This document shows, piece by piece, positions 51,584 through 61,055 of a stretch of 64,000 bases of DNA. A program made the position numbers and the translations under genes. Source of the stretch: Desulfonema magnum (lineage in GTDB: Bacteria; Desulfobacterota; Desulfobacteria; Desulfobacterales; 4be13); contig NZ_CP061800.1 of NCBI RefSeq assembly GCF_017377395.1, forward strand, positions 4,733,633-4,797,632. The letters run 5' to 3'. The notes under the pieces are model-generated. The model was given only the letters and a program-made list of their open reading frames with translations, was not told the origin of the DNA and ran no database searches. How positions within the stretch are numbered: position 1 is the stretch's first letter; each line of letters starts with the position of its first letter.

Positions 51584-51874
51584 CTAAAGTTCTCGCGCCG
51601 GACGCAGGGCTTTTTTGATGTCCCGGGACTGGGTGCGCTTGTCACCTCCGGCAAGCAGAATCACAAGCATCTGCCCGTGCCGAGTGAAATACACCCGGCA
51701 GCCGGGTCCGTAATCAATCCGTAGTTCCGAGACACCTCCGCCCACAGCTTTTACATCTCCGGGGTTGCCCAGCGACAAGCGGCGGATACGGACATCAATG
51801 CGCGCCCTCGCCTGCGGATCACGCAAATTGCCGAACCACTTGCTGTAATCTTCAGTTTGACGAATTTCAATCAT
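51584..51874 (-). CDS. RelE/HigB-type mRNA interferase toxin
   Basis: A 96-aa protein starting MIEIRQTEDYSKWFGNLRDPQARARIDVRIRRL. The family motifs are visible: GNPGDVKAVGGGVSELRIDYGPGCRVYFTRHGQMLVILLAGGDKRTQSRDIKKA. This belongs to the Gp49-like/RelE group whose members cut mRNA on the ribosome. The ATG at 51874 fits the family N-terminus; the longer open frame (15 more codons) does not. The upstream ribosome site is weak. It is followed by the antitoxin gene. Confidence 0.88.
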   Translation of the reverse strand: MIEIRQTEDYSKWFGNLRDPQARARIDVRIRRLSLGNPGDVKAVGGGVSELRIDYGPGCRVYFTRHGQMLVILLAGGDKRTQSRDIKKALRPAREL

Positions 51875-52166
51875 AATCAAAACTTTATAAGAATGGAAGC
51901 GTCCTGCACAATACAGCAAGCCAGAATATTCGTATCAAGCCCTAACATGAGCCGCCTCCTCTGCTGTGGATTGCCGCTTTCATTTCCTCAAGTGTTACGG
52001 GCACTGAAGGTTGTTTCAGAAATGCCTCCGGATCGGGAATATCCCGGGTTGCCTAACCGTCCGGCTCAATAGCAATGACAATCTCCGCATTTTTTCCGAT
52101 CTGACTGAAAAATACCTGATTTTTATGAGGAAGTCAAGTGTTATGTACAACCTGTGGCATCGGACA
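51875..52166. other. Upstream region of the toxin-antitoxin operon, no gene seen
   Basis: This holds the probable promoter region. No convincing palindromic operator was identified, and no frame is credible. Confidence 0.35.
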
Positions 52167-52308
52167 GCCACGAAGACACCAAGTCACAAAGCCCCACGAA
52201 GATTCTTTGTGGTTCTTTATGTTTCCGTGTCTTCGTGGCATTCCAGTTCCGCCGGACAGCCACGAAGCCACAAAGGCACGAAGCCTCACGAAGATTCTTT
52301 GTGGCATT
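52167..52308. repeat. GCCACGAAGACACC-type repeat pair
   Basis: Two copies of GCCACGAAG...CACAAAG...CACGAAGATTCTTTGTGG(T/C), at 52167-52226 and 52258-52308, are separated by TTCCGTGTCTTCGTGGCATT, the inverse. It is the same family as 18494-18567. Confidence 0.8.
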
Positions 52309-52444
52309 CCGGCTCTGCCCGGTATATTTCTTAATATTATTTTGTGGGAAATCAGAAAGTGTGATGAAAAAATTTAATAATAAAAATAAATAATTGTATC
52401 CGAACCAACAGGTTTTCCCCATATGTTTTCCCATATGTTTTCCA

Positions 52445-52913
52445 TCATTGACAGATATCTCCCACGATTTTATAATAAATCAACAAATGGGACGAAGGAC
52501 GGCTTTGAAAGGCTGCTGAAAAAATTTTGGGCAATGTCTCAGTGCCGGACAGCACGCCCCTGAACTCTGACCGTCTCATTCTGAGCGAGAACAAAGCTGC
52601 CCCGGAAGAACATAAGCCCTTCGAGAGAATATGCGGAAGATCGGAAAAAGTTGAGAAAAGAGTGATATCCGTTTCCACCGAGGCCCCAGAACCGGCAAAA
52701 AGAAGATATGCCGATGATCTCATCAGCCCCCATAAATCCCAATACAATCATACAGAACAGCAACCAGGTGCTGTTTCGGGAAAAAGCATCACGAAAAGAA
52801 TACAACGCCTTATAAATATAGGTAAGCATACGGACATCCTTTTTAATTATGTTTTCAACAAAAAGGTCCATACACTTTTTTTTAAATGAGTGTAACCAAA
52901 ATAAAACCTGCAT
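52445..52913 (-). pseudogene. Transposase remnant, N-terminal part, frameshifted
   Basis: The minus strand reads MLTYIYKALYSFRDAFSRNSTWLLFCMIVLGFMGADEIIGISSFCRFWG, then FLNFFRSSAYSLEGLMF and VLAQNETVRVQGRAV. This matches the start of a transposase-like family I recall from related genomes, which continues VxTGDxTxVxKDGxRMPGVxT. Here the frame stops after GRAVRH, while the next frame gives VLSGTETLPKIFS, then SRPSSHLL and a stop at 52445. So there is a frameshift near 52550 and the C-terminal two-thirds is missing. The insertion sequence at 52888 landed in its upstream edge. Confidence 0.6.
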
Positions 52914-53027
52914 TATTTGCCTGAATTATATAATTATATTTAAATTGTCATTATGCTGGAAAATGGGATTGTTTTCTGATATATCTGCCCTCTGATAAAT
53001 TAAAATTCAGAATCGGAGGAAAAATAT

Positions 53028-54700
53028 ATGACAGTTATTAATTTGCCCGGCGTGACTGATCAGGCGGAACAGCCGTCTGATGTTGAAAAATATATAGACG
53101 ATTGTAAAACAAAATTCAATCAGATTCTGCTCGAAGTTCTGAACGGGAAGGATCAGGAAGCCCATCATATGGAAGCGGCTATTTTCAGAAGTCTGCTTGA
53201 AATGGGACTTCTTTTGTTAAAGCTGTTTTTTGCCAACCATAATCAGGGGGATTATGGAAAAACAATGGAGACAGCCCTGGGAACAGCCGGGAGAGGCAGA
53301 AAGAGTGAGAAGACATATTTCTCAGTTTTCGGGAAGCTGAAAGTGATTCGTTACCTATATTATGTGGGCGATGAGACATTCGCCCCTTTGGACATTATAC
53401 TGAATCTGCCTGTACGATGCTATTCTTACTTTTTGTCAGAAATGACAGATTTGCTGAATATCAGAGATGCTTATTCGGAAGGAGTCAGTTTTCTGAAAAA
53501 ATTTTTCGGGATACAGCTTTCTGTTTCAGCTTCTGAAACAATTTCCGCTGAAAGTTCGGAACTTTACGAGAAACACTATGATCTGAGAAATACGCTCCCG
53601 AAAGCGGCTGAGGCAGGAGAATACACGGCAGTCAGTTTTGACGGGAAAGGGGTTCCGATGATTAAGAAAGAAGCTGCAAAGATTACAGGCAGGCAGGGGA
53701 AAGGAAAGAAAAAGCAGAAGAAGAAAAAGGCCCCGGTGGGAGCCAGATACGATATTAACGCAACTCCCCGGACTGCCGAAGAAGTTGCCGGCAACCTGGT
53801 TTATCCTGGGGTGATGAAAATGTCACAAACCGGGCTGACAATTGCGATCCCATTTTTATTCCGCAAATTTTTTATGACTTAAAAATCAGGCAGTCAAAAA
53901 ATGCGGGGAACAAAAACGGGATCAGCTTTTTCAGAGCCTTGGAAACATTTTCATCACCCCAGGTTTATCCCGATAAAAAGGAAAAGGAACACGACCGTAA
54001 AGAAGAAAAAGCTCAGAATATCAGATAGATAGCCAGTCTTGAGAAACCTGAGAAAAAAGTAATGGAAGAAATCCGGGAACAGGTGAAAGATGAGGATTTC
54101 AGAAAGAATCCGCTGCTTTGTGTTATGGACGGATCGCTGTATCTGTGGAATTTGTTCAAAATTATCTTCGGAGATATCGAAAACAAAGTTCTCATCCTTG
54201 ATATTATTCATGTTTCGGAATATATACGGATTATTGCACATATCAGGTGCGGAGAGGGGAGCGAAGATGCGAAGCAATATGTATATGAAAAACTGATCCT
54301 TATACTTCAGGGTAAAATTTCATCTTATATTATGGAACTACAGACAGAAATGCTCAACGGAAAATGGAATGAGTCACAACTGAAAAAATTCAGGAAAGCA
54401 ATAACTTACTTCAGAAACCACAGAGATTACATGAAATATGATGAATATTTGGCAAAGGGTTATCCCATAGGTTCGGGGGTTGTGGAATCGGCGTGCAGCC
54501 ATGTTGTCAAAGACAGAATGGAACTGTCCGGCGCCCGATGGGGAATCAGAGGTGCTGAATCAGTTCTGAAATTACGTTCCGTAGTAAAAAGCAGACACTG
54601 GGACGAGTATTGGGAATTTTATACCAGTAATGCAAGGGATAACAAATTTTTCCCTGATGAATATAACACCTTAAATGTGCAAGAAAAAATGTGTGCTTAA
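53028..54700 (+). pseudogene. ISKra4-family transposase, interrupted and with a nonsense mutation
   Basis: The N-terminal 258 codons read as a normal ISKra4 transposase: SFDGKGVPMIKKEA carries the first Asp and RTAEEVAGNLVYP ends before the insertion. The C-terminal part from 54062 holds PLLCVMDGSLYLWNLFKIIFGDIENKVLILDIIHVSEYI (second Asp region) and GYPIGSGVVESACSHVVKDRMELSGARWGIRGAESVLKLR (Glu). Two lesions separate them. A 155-bp element with a 9-bp duplication interrupts codon 259 (53807-53961). After its removal the frame continues PDKKEKEHDRKEEKAQNIR and then meets TAG at about 54028, where TAT (Tyr) would give IRYIASLEKPEKK. So the gene suffered one insertion and one point mutation. 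ATG 53028 follows GGAGGAAAAATAT. Confidence 0.85.
53807..53961. mobile_element. Small inverted-repeat element, family 3, nested in transposase
   Basis: The 155-bp unit starts TGGGGTGATGAAAATGT and ends with its exact reverse complement (17-bp arms). GGTTTATCC flanks it at 53798-53806 and 53962-53970, a 9-bp target duplication. Deleting the unit and one flank restores the transposase reading frame (..NLVYPDKKEKE..). Confidence 0.92.
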
Positions 54701-54782
54701 TTTTGGTTACACTCTTTTTTAATTTTGAACACTGAAAATTGTCCATTGACTTTTGAGACCAAACTTTTTTACAATTTATAAA

Positions 54783-55648
54783 TTAATAAGAACTTGTGAC
54801 TGACGAGAAACCTAACTGAAACAAACTTAAATCACAACGGTCAGTGCGATGAATAATTTTATCCCATCCCTGTCTTATGGCCAGTGTCCCCAGAAAAATA
54901 ATCCGGATATAGGCCAGCAGGCTCCCGTCATAAGACGGCGCAGTCGGTCAGGGTCGGAAAGATGACTTTTATGGATATTAAATCCCCGGCTTTTCTGATC
55001 GGAAAAAAATGTTTCGATACGGAATCGCTTGGAATAGTAACGGATGGCCTCCCGGGGTATCCTCATATTCGTGACCAGATATATGGGTTCTTTATTTTTC
55101 TCTCCCCACCAGAGGACAACCATCACAGGACCGTATTTCTTATCTGTAAACAGAACGTCCCGTATATATCGGTAACCGCCCGGCGCGCTGAAAGCTCCGA
55201 GAATATTAAGACGATGTTCCTCATTGTCCCAAAAAATTTTTACATTATGTGCCGTCCGGCACACATACTTCCAGCCCTGCCCGGACAATGTTCTCTGCAG
55301 CTCGGTTCCGTCAGACTCTCCGTCTCCCAGAAAAATCACCTCTTTTGCGGATTCCGGCATAATATTGTAAACTTCCTTAATCAGTTCAATATGAGTTTTC
55401 TCCGGAAAATGTCCCTTTTTACCTCTGACCACTATATAAGCAAGGGGCAACGCACGTTTTTTATAAATCACACTGACCATCAGTGTCACGCATCCCCTTC
55501 CCACCGTACTTCCGTCCGTCGCCAAAACAACTTCCGCAAGTCCCAGGGTGAGCAGCAGGGCCTGTGCGAACGGCAAAAAAAATATCTCCCGTTCAGCCTC
55601 CTCATTAATAAGTATCTGCTGAATTTCTCTTTTCTCTTGCTTTTCCAT
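54783..55648 (-). pseudogene. IS4-type transposase, N-terminally truncated and frameshifted
   Basis: The main frame (257 aa) has IS4-type motifs: VVLATDGSTVGRG (first Asp), VIFLGDGESDGTELQ (second Asp) and the YREK signature YYSKRFRIETFFSDQKSRGFNIHKSHLSDPDRLRRL. At ~54920-54930 the frame shifts; the other frame continues GSLLAYIRIIFLGTLAIRQGW and DKIIHRTDRCDLSLFQLGFS to a stop at 54783, the ending expected for the family. The N-terminal ~120 residues normally present before MEKQEKREI are missing; a stop lies a few codons upstream. A neighbouring insertion sequence begins within 100 bp, which may explain the truncation. Confidence 0.82.
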
Positions 55649-55740
55649 AGTGTTATATGATATTTTTTAATCTTCGCCCTGAGAGGCTCCGAGAGTCTTA
55701 TCCGTAATTTATGACAAAATTGTAACACGGAGGCAATAAA

Positions 55741-57060
55741 ATGATTGAAAAAAAATTTGAGGAAGCTTTCACTCCGGAATGGGTAAAAAAGAATATAACC
55801 GATCTGACCAATGAACTTGTCATTCTGCGAAAGGTTATTCCGTGGCAGAAAATTATAAACAGGCTGACCCGGTTTTATGACAGCGGCAGGGGCTGTGTCG
55901 GCATTTCCCTCCGGACGGTCATCGGCCTGTTTGTTGTTGCGAGGCTCCGGCTGCTCAGTGACAGGGGGGGTGTCAGCCAGGTCAGGGAAAACCGTTATAT
56001 TCAGTATTTCTGCAATGTCCCTGATGAAAAACTGAAAACTTTCATACATGACAGCGGTCTTTGCAAAATACGGCGGCGGCCCGGAGAGGAGGGAATTGCC
56101 GTTATCGAATCGGAAATATTCGATATGCTGCGTCTTGCCGGTGTCATAAAAGGCGACTGTATGCTGACAGATTCGACAGTTCTGCCTGCCGATATAATTT
56201 ACCCCACGGATATCGGACTGATTTTTAAAGCATTCGGGAAGATGAGACATTTTGCCGAAACTCACGGCATTCCCCTGTGGTGGGATGACAGGGAAATAAA
56301 GGAGCTTTGGCGTGAATATAATCTGAATAGGAATAAAAATGAGATTCCGGCATATTTCTTTGAATTTGCGCTGATTTTCGTCAGCGCTCTCCGTACGTTC
56401 GGGGACAGGGTCGGAAATCTTACGGCTTCGGGCGGCGAAAAAGAAAAAGCCCTGCGGCTGCTCGCGCTCCTGACACTGCTTAACGAACAGAACGAACAGA
56501 AAATTGCCGGAGAGAGGCATATAAAAAATCGGACAGTTTCCCTTGACGAGCCCGAGGCCCGTCCGATAAAAAAAGGAAAAAAACATCCTGACTGCGAATT
56601 CGGAACAACTCTTCAGATGTCGTTCAATCGTCAGGGATTTATGGTCACGGTGGAAAATTTCATCGGAAAACCTGATGACAGCACTCTCTGGCCCGCGACA
56701 TCCGAACTCTTTATAAAAAGGATGGGAGAGATTCCCGAATTCGCAATCGGAGATCAGGGATACCGGAGCGTCGCAAATCTGAGCATACCCGGAGGAACAG
56801 AGCATATTTTTCTCGGCAGAAGCTCCGATGTTGCCGAAGAAAAAAAGGATTTTTGCCGGAAAGCCCGTTCCGCCACGGAAGGATTCATCGCCGTTGCAAA
56901 AAATATCAGGGGCTTCGGCCGCAGTCTTTACCGGGGCTTCGGCGGAGACCGGATATGGTCTCTTCTGTGTCAGACCGCCTGCAATCTTAAAAAATTCCTT
57001 CAGCTTTATTTCACTGATGAAATAGGAGATGAGAGCCTTAAAACGCTCGGTCTTGCATGA
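55741..57060 (+). CDS. ISNCY/IS1182-like transposase
   Basis: A 439-aa protein that appears intact. The N-terminal region has LRTVIGLFVVARLRLLSDRGGVSQVRENRYIQYFCNV, a DUF772-like segment typical of IS5/IS1182/ISNCY transposases. The catalytic blocks are GDCMLTDSTVLPADIIYPTDIGL (first Asp), GEIPEFAIGDQGYRSVAN (second Asp) and a C-terminal ATEGFIAVAKNIRGFGRSLYRGFGGDRIWSLLCQTACNLKKF with the expected Glu. ACGGAGG lies before ATG 55741. I could not identify convincing terminal inverted repeats around it, so the element's limits are unknown. Confidence 0.85.
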   Translation: MIEKKFEEAFTPEWVKKNITDLTNELVILRKVIPWQKIINRLTRFYDSGRGCVGISLRTVIGLFVVARLRLLSDRGGVSQVRENRYIQYFCNVPDEKLKTFIHDSGLCKIRRRPGEEGIAVIESEIFDMLRLAGVIKGDCMLTDSTVLPADIIYPTDIGLIFKAFGKMRHFAETHGIPLWWDDREIKELWREYNLNRNKNEIPAYFFEFALIFVSALRTFGDRVGNLTASGGEKEKALRLLALLTLLNEQNEQKIAGERHIKNRTVSLDEPEARPIKKGKKHPDCEFGTTLQMSFNRQGFMVTVENFIGKPDDSTLWPATSELFIKRMGEIPEFAIGDQGYRSVANLSIPGGTEHIFLGRSSDVAEEKKDFCRKARSATEGFIAVAKNIRGFGRSLYRGFGGDRIWSLLCQTACNLKKFLQLYFTDEIGDESLKTLGLA

Positions 57061-57290
57061 TTTCATATTTTTTTTCGGAAAGCTGTCTTTTATTCCGCTC
57101 CGGAATCCGCTATTCCGGGGAAGGGATATCCCTGTCCGAAAAATCGGATTTGCGGCATGTTTTTTCGAAAATTTTGTAAAAACCATTAAAAAAACCTCTG
57201 GCCGGAAATCTGAGCCCCCGAACCGGAAGCATATCAGGGTAGCGGGTAATCTGTTCAGAGAAAAATTCAGCAGATACTAAGTAATTCAAT
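57061..57290. other. Spacer after the transposase
   Basis: No gene. GCTCCGGAATCCG and TTCCGGGGAAGGG form weak inverted matches; no end of the preceding element could be fixed. TACTAAGTAATTCAAT precedes the next start. Confidence 0.35.
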
Positions 57291-58499
57291 ATGTCAGAAT
57301 TCAAAATTTCCGACCCCTTGTTACGAAGGATTGTGTATGCCATCGGGATCATGGGCGTGATCGCGTTTGGCTTTTACACAATGGGTCTGCTCAAAAATTC
57401 AATTGCTATTGTTCTGGATGGTCTTACGCCTTTCATTGCCGCGTTGCTCATGGCGTATATATTGGCTCCTGTTGTTTTTACTTTGCAAAGCCAACTGAGG
57501 CTGGGCCGGATAATGGGAACCCTGGTGCTTTATCTGGTTATCTTCCTGATTGTTTTCCTCCTGCTTGCGTTCCTGATTCCCAAAATTCTTTCCGAGTTCA
57601 TCGAGCTGTTTAACACTCTGAAAGAGGTGTTTCCTGTACTGCTGGACAAGCTTTCCCAAAATGAATATCTGCAAATTGACGAAGAACTGATCCGGGTCAT
57701 CAAAAACAAGATCAGGGAAATTGAAATTGATTATGAAAAAGCTGCTGCCCTGCTCCTGCCGGGTTTAAAAAAAGTGGCTTCAGGCGGTATCGGAGCCGTT
57801 GCAAAAGCAACAAAAGGCATCTTTACCAGTGTAAGCTCCGCGGTCAGTTTTTTTTCACTTTTTATTTTCGTGGGAATTATTAATTTTTACTTAATTATTG
57901 ACTGGGAAAAAATCAGGCCGCTGTTGCGCAAGATGGTTCCTCCTCAGCATCGTGAGCGTGTGTTTGATGTGATGGACAAGATTGACAATGCTGTGGGCGG
58001 CTTTTTACGGGGACAGCTGACTGTTTCGGCCATTGTGGGAATAATGTTTGCAGCGGGTCTGTTTTGCACAGGGTTTATCGGTTTTCCGGGATTGCGTAAT
58101 TACTGCATACTGATCGGCACCGCAGCCGCTATTGGCGGATTTATACCTTATCTGGGAGCGCTTATCGGTGTCACACCGGCAATCCTGATTATTCTCCTTA
58201 CCATGGGCGTTCCCTGGGCTGTCAAAATCATCACACTTATTGTTGTTCTTGCCCTGTTCGCCATTATTCAGGGGATAGAGGGGTTTGTTCTTCAGCCTAA
58301 GATCGTGGGGAGAGGCGCGGGCCTTCATCCGCTGGTGGTCATACTTGCCCTGATTTTCGGTGCCCAGTTCGGCATTGGCGGCATGATCATTGCCGTCCCC
58401 CTGGCCAGTATCATCCGGGTTCTGGTTCTTGAGTTCTACTGGCTTCCCATCGAGCGCAGAGAGGCTGATCTGATTGATTCCGGTGAGGATGAAACCTGA
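57291..58499 (+). CDS. AI-2E family (PerM-type) membrane transporter
   Basis: A 402-aa inner-membrane protein with about eight helices: GIMGVIAFGFYTMGLL, TPFIAALLMAYILAPVVF, GTLVLYLVIFLIVFLLLAFLIP, then a long soluble stretch (~105-175), FSLFIFVGIINFYLIIDW, and a C-terminal set starting VGGFLRGQLTVSAIVGIMFAAGLF. The family hallmarks are the soluble insert after helix three, IINFYLIIDWEKIRPLL, GALIGVTPAILIILLTMG, and the end FVLQPKIVGRGAGLHPLVVILALIFGAQFGIGGMIIAVPLA. Members have been linked to autoinducer-2 export or to Na+/H+ antiport; which applies here is unknown. No strong ribosome site precedes ATG 57291. Confidence 0.93.
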   Translation: MSEFKISDPLLRRIVYAIGIMGVIAFGFYTMGLLKNSIAIVLDGLTPFIAALLMAYILAPVVFTLQSQLRLGRIMGTLVLYLVIFLIVFLLLAFLIPKILSEFIELFNTLKEVFPVLLDKLSQNEYLQIDEELIRVIKNKIREIEIDYEKAAALLLPGLKKVASGGIGAVAKATKGIFTSVSSAVSFFSLFIFVGIINFYLIIDWEKIRPLLRKMVPPQHRERVFDVMDKIDNAVGGFLRGQLTVSAIVGIMFAAGLFCTGFIGFPGLRNYCILIGTAAAIGGFIPYLGALIGVTPAILIILLTMGVPWAVKIITLIVVLALFAIIQGIEGFVLQPKIVGRGAGLHPLVVILALIFGAQFGIGGMIIAVPLASIIRVLVLEFYWLPIERREADLIDSGEDET

Positions 58500-58690
58500 C
58501 CCGGATCTGTCGGGAAATAACAAACAAATTCCAATATTCTTTGCAGGACAGGATTGCGAATCGTCCGACAGAGAGATGGCAGCATGACTGTTTACTGTCT
58601 GATTAAGTCGGAAAAAGTAATTTCAGGTCATTTAAAATGATGAAAATAATTTTATATAAAAATACAACCTATTAATAACATTATTTTTTC

Positions 58691-58719
58691 TTGACATTTC
58701 CCTTCTGAAAGGGATAAAA
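58691..58719 (+). promoter_or_regulatory. Candidate sigma-70 promoter for the AOR gene
   Basis: TTGACA (58691-58696) is followed 18 bases later by TAAAAA, in GGGATAAAAATAAATATC. The -10 match is moderate. It lies about 120 bp before the aldehyde ferredoxin oxidoreductase start. Nothing else in 58500-58836 looks functional. Confidence 0.4.
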
Positions 58720-58836
58720 ATAAATATCTTAGATTCGTTAAATCATGCTGTCAAAATTTTACTTTGGCGGTCCCAGGTGCTGAAGCGAATATCTTGGCGG
58801 TAAAGACATCCCTGAACCAAACAGGAGAGGAAACAA

Positions 58837-60573
58837 ATGGATAAAATTCTAAGAATTAATATGGGTGCGGAGGGCGGCCCCCAGACTAGTGAGGAGCCGC
58901 CGGACGGTTATGCAGGTCTGGGCGGACGGGCCATGACGTCAGCAATTATTTCCAAAGAAGTTCCCCCCCTATGCCATCCCCTCGGGCAAGACAATAAGCT
59001 GATTTTTGCTCCGGGAATGTTGAGCGGAACCGCTTCTGTTATGTCGGGGCGGCTGTCAGTGGGCTGCAAAAGTCCGCTTACGGGCGGTATCAAGGAGTCC
59101 AACTCAGGGGGACAGGCTGCTCAGGTGATTGCCAGGTTAGGTTACGCCGCCATCATACTGGAAGGAAAGCCAAAAGATGACACGCTTTACAAGGTCTTCA
59201 TCAATAAGGACGGTGTAAAAATAACCCCGGAGAACAGCCTCAGGATGCTGGGGAATTATGATCTTGTGGATAAGATGATGTCCGAACATGGGGACAAGAT
59301 CACCTGTGTTTCCATCGGACAGGCCGGTGAGATGAAAATGTCAGCGGCATCCGTGGCGATTACGGATATGGAACTGAGGCCCACCCGTCATGCAGGGCGC
59401 GGCGGTGTCGGCGCGGTCATGGGCGCAAAACGCGTAAAAGTGATTGTGCTGGATGATACCGGGATGAAAATGCGAACCCCGAAGGATCCGAAAAAATTTA
59501 AGGAAGCGAACAAAATTTTTGCTGAAGGGCTTAAGAAAAATCCGGTCACAGGTCAGGGCCTTCCAGCCTTCGGAACCAATGTTCTGACCAATGTGATCAA
59601 CGAGGCAGGCGGCTATCCGACCCGTAATTTTAAAACCGGCCAGTTTGAAGGGGTGTCAAAAATCAGCGGAGAAACCCAGGCTGAGACAGAGACAGCCCGG
59701 GGCGGCCTTGCCACCCACGGATGTCACCGGGGATGTATCATCAAATGCTCAGGTATCTATAATGACAAGGATGGTAATTATCTGACCAAACAGCCAGAAT
59801 ATGAGACGGTCTGGGCACACGGGGGAAACTGCGGCATAAACGATCTGGACGCGATTGCGCTTATGGATCGGCTGGATGATGATTTTGGTTTGGATACCAT
59901 CGAAATGGGAGCCACCATAGGCGTGGCCATGGACGCGGGCCTGGCCGAATTCGGAGATGCCGAGGCTGCTATCAATCTGATCAAGGAAGTGGGCAAAGGC
60001 ACACCCCTGGGACGTATTCTCGGGAACGGGGCAGCCATCACCGGAAAGGTCTTTGGGGTGGAACGGGTTCCTGTGGTCAAAGGTCAGGCATTTCCGGCTT
60101 ATGATCCGCGTGCGGTTCATGGAATTGGTGTCACTTACGCCACCAGCACCATGGGGGCTGATCACACGGCCGGTTATGCGGTTGCCACCAATATCATGAA
60201 AGTCGGCGGAGACGTGGATCCGCTGAAGCCTGAGGGACAGGTCGAACTTTCCCGGAACCTTCAGATTGCCACGGCCGCGATTGACTCCACAGGCATGTGT
60301 CTGTTTATCGCCTTTGCGATCATGGATCAGCCGGAGACTTTCCAGGCGCTTGTTGACATGCTGAATGCGTTTTACGGCCTGAGCATGACCGGTGATGATG
60401 TGACCGAACTTGGCAAGTCCGTTCTGAAAAATGAAAGAGACTTTAACGCCCGTGCCGGTTTCACTGCCAAACATGACCGGCTGCCCGAGTTTTTCAAAAA
60501 AGAAACATTACCGCCTCACAACCTGACCTTCCAGGTAAAAGATGAGGATTTGGATACAGTGTTTAACTGGTAG
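58837..60573 (+). CDS. aor: Aldehyde:ferredoxin oxidoreductase (tungstopterin enzyme)
   Basis: A 578-aa cytoplasmic enzyme. The N-terminal domain has MDKILRINMG, LGGRAMTSAIISKEV, LIFAPGMLSGTASVMSGRLSVGCKSPLTGGIKESNSGG, LGYAAIILEGKP and RHAGRGGVGAVMGAKRVKVIV, the standard AOR pterin-binding blocks. The cluster motif is THGCHRGCIIKCSG (CxxxCxxxC) with the later cysteine in AIDSTGMCLFIAF. Length is close to the ~600-aa family average. It oxidises aldehydes to acids, or the reverse, with ferredoxin, and helps dispose of aldehydes from amino-acid or alcohol metabolism. The very start (GAEGGPQTSEEPP) replaces the usual start of the family, a small oddity. GGAGAGG precedes the ATG. No MoaD-like or cofactor gene is adjacent. 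Confidence 0.92.
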   Translation: MDKILRINMGAEGGPQTSEEPPDGYAGLGGRAMTSAIISKEVPPLCHPLGQDNKLIFAPGMLSGTASVMSGRLSVGCKSPLTGGIKESNSGGQAAQVIARLGYAAIILEGKPKDDTLYKVFINKDGVKITPENSLRMLGNYDLVDKMMSEHGDKITCVSIGQAGEMKMSAASVAITDMELRPTRHAGRGGVGAVMGAKRVKVIVLDDTGMKMRTPKDPKKFKEANKIFAEGLKKNPVTGQGLPAFGTNVLTNVINEAGGYPTRNFKTGQFEGVSKISGETQAETETARGGLATHGCHRGCIIKCSGIYNDKDGNYLTKQPEYETVWAHGGNCGINDLDAIALMDRLDDDFGLDTIEMGATIGVAMDAGLAEFGDAEAAINLIKEVGKGTPLGRILGNGAAITGKVFGVERVPVVKGQAFPAYDPRAVHGIGVTYATSTMGADHTAGYAVATNIMKVGGDVDPLKPEGQVELSRNLQIATAAIDSTGMCLFIAFAIMDQPETFQALVDMLNAFYGLSMTGDDVTELGKSVLKNERDFNARAGFTAKHDRLPEFFKKETLPPHNLTFQVKDEDLDTVFNW

Positions 60574-60576
60574 AAA

Positions 60577-60956
60577 AGAAATCCTGGTTTAAGAAACCCG
60601 GCTTTTCCGGCCGGCGCAGATTTCCGTGCGGGAAAAAAAGCCGGGTTTCTTCCCCGGAGAGATGCCGAAGGGTGAGGAAATCCCGGTTTGAGAAACCCGG
60701 CTTTTCCGGGCGGTGCAGGTTTGCGTGCGGGGAAAAAAGCCGGGTTTCTTCCCCCGAAGAGATGCCGAACGGTAAGGAAATCCTGGTTTAAGAAACCCGG
60801 CTTTTCCGGGCGGTGCAGGTTTCCGTCCGGGAAAAAAAGCCGGGTTTCTTCCCCGGAGAGATGCCGAAAGGTGAGGAAATCCCGGTTTGAGAAACCCGGC
60901 TTTTCCGGGCGGTGCAGGTTTGCGTGCGGGGAAAAAAGCCGGGTTTCTTCCCCGAT
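60577..60956. repeat. Four-unit tandem array of GAAACCCGG hairpins (~100-bp period)
   Basis: Units start with GAAATCC at 60578, 60677, 60777 and 60876 (periods 99, 100, 99). Each has a left arm AGAAACCCGGCTTTTCCGG, a loop with GCAG(A/G)TTT and a right arm AAAAAAGCCGGGTTTCTTCC, followed by GATGCCGAA. Units 1 and 3 share CTGGTTTAAG, units 2 and 4 share CCGGTTTGAG, so the array grew as a two-unit block. It begins right after the AOR stop codon. ATCCGCAACTTTTTATCCTG follows, similar to family 2 ends at 28120. Confidence 0.9.
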
Positions 60957-61055
60957 CCGCAACTTTTTATCCTGTAATTTTTTACAGAGAGATGCTGTGT
61001 ATGCAGTGTCTCTCTTCTTTTTGCTGACAACAAATAACTGCTCATTACCAACGCT

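Larger units (their letters stand above)
52888..54714 (+). mobile_element. ISKra4-family insertion sequence, inactive
   Basis: The ends GAGTGTAACCAAAAT (52888-52902) and ATTTTGGTTACACTC (54700-54714) are perfect inverted repeats. The flanks TTTTTTAAAT and TTTTTTAATT suggest a roughly 8-10 bp target duplication with a mismatch. It carries one transposase gene killed by a nonsense codon and by a nested 155-bp element. Confidence 0.85.

Noticed and set aside
55486..57186. 566-aa minus-strand frame opposite the ISNCY-like transposase
   Set aside because: Cys/Phe/Arg-rich antisense translation of a recognisable transposase; no start signal or domain.
58762..58785. Sigma-54 promoter before the AOR gene (TGGCGGTCCCAGGTGCT)
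   Set aside because: The GG to GC spacing is 11 instead of 10 and the -24 element is only partly matched; the sigma-70-like pair at 58691 is at least as good.
60577..60956. CRISPR array
   Set aside because: The units are ~100-bp hairpins in which the intervening sequence is also conserved; there are no unique spacers and no cas genes.
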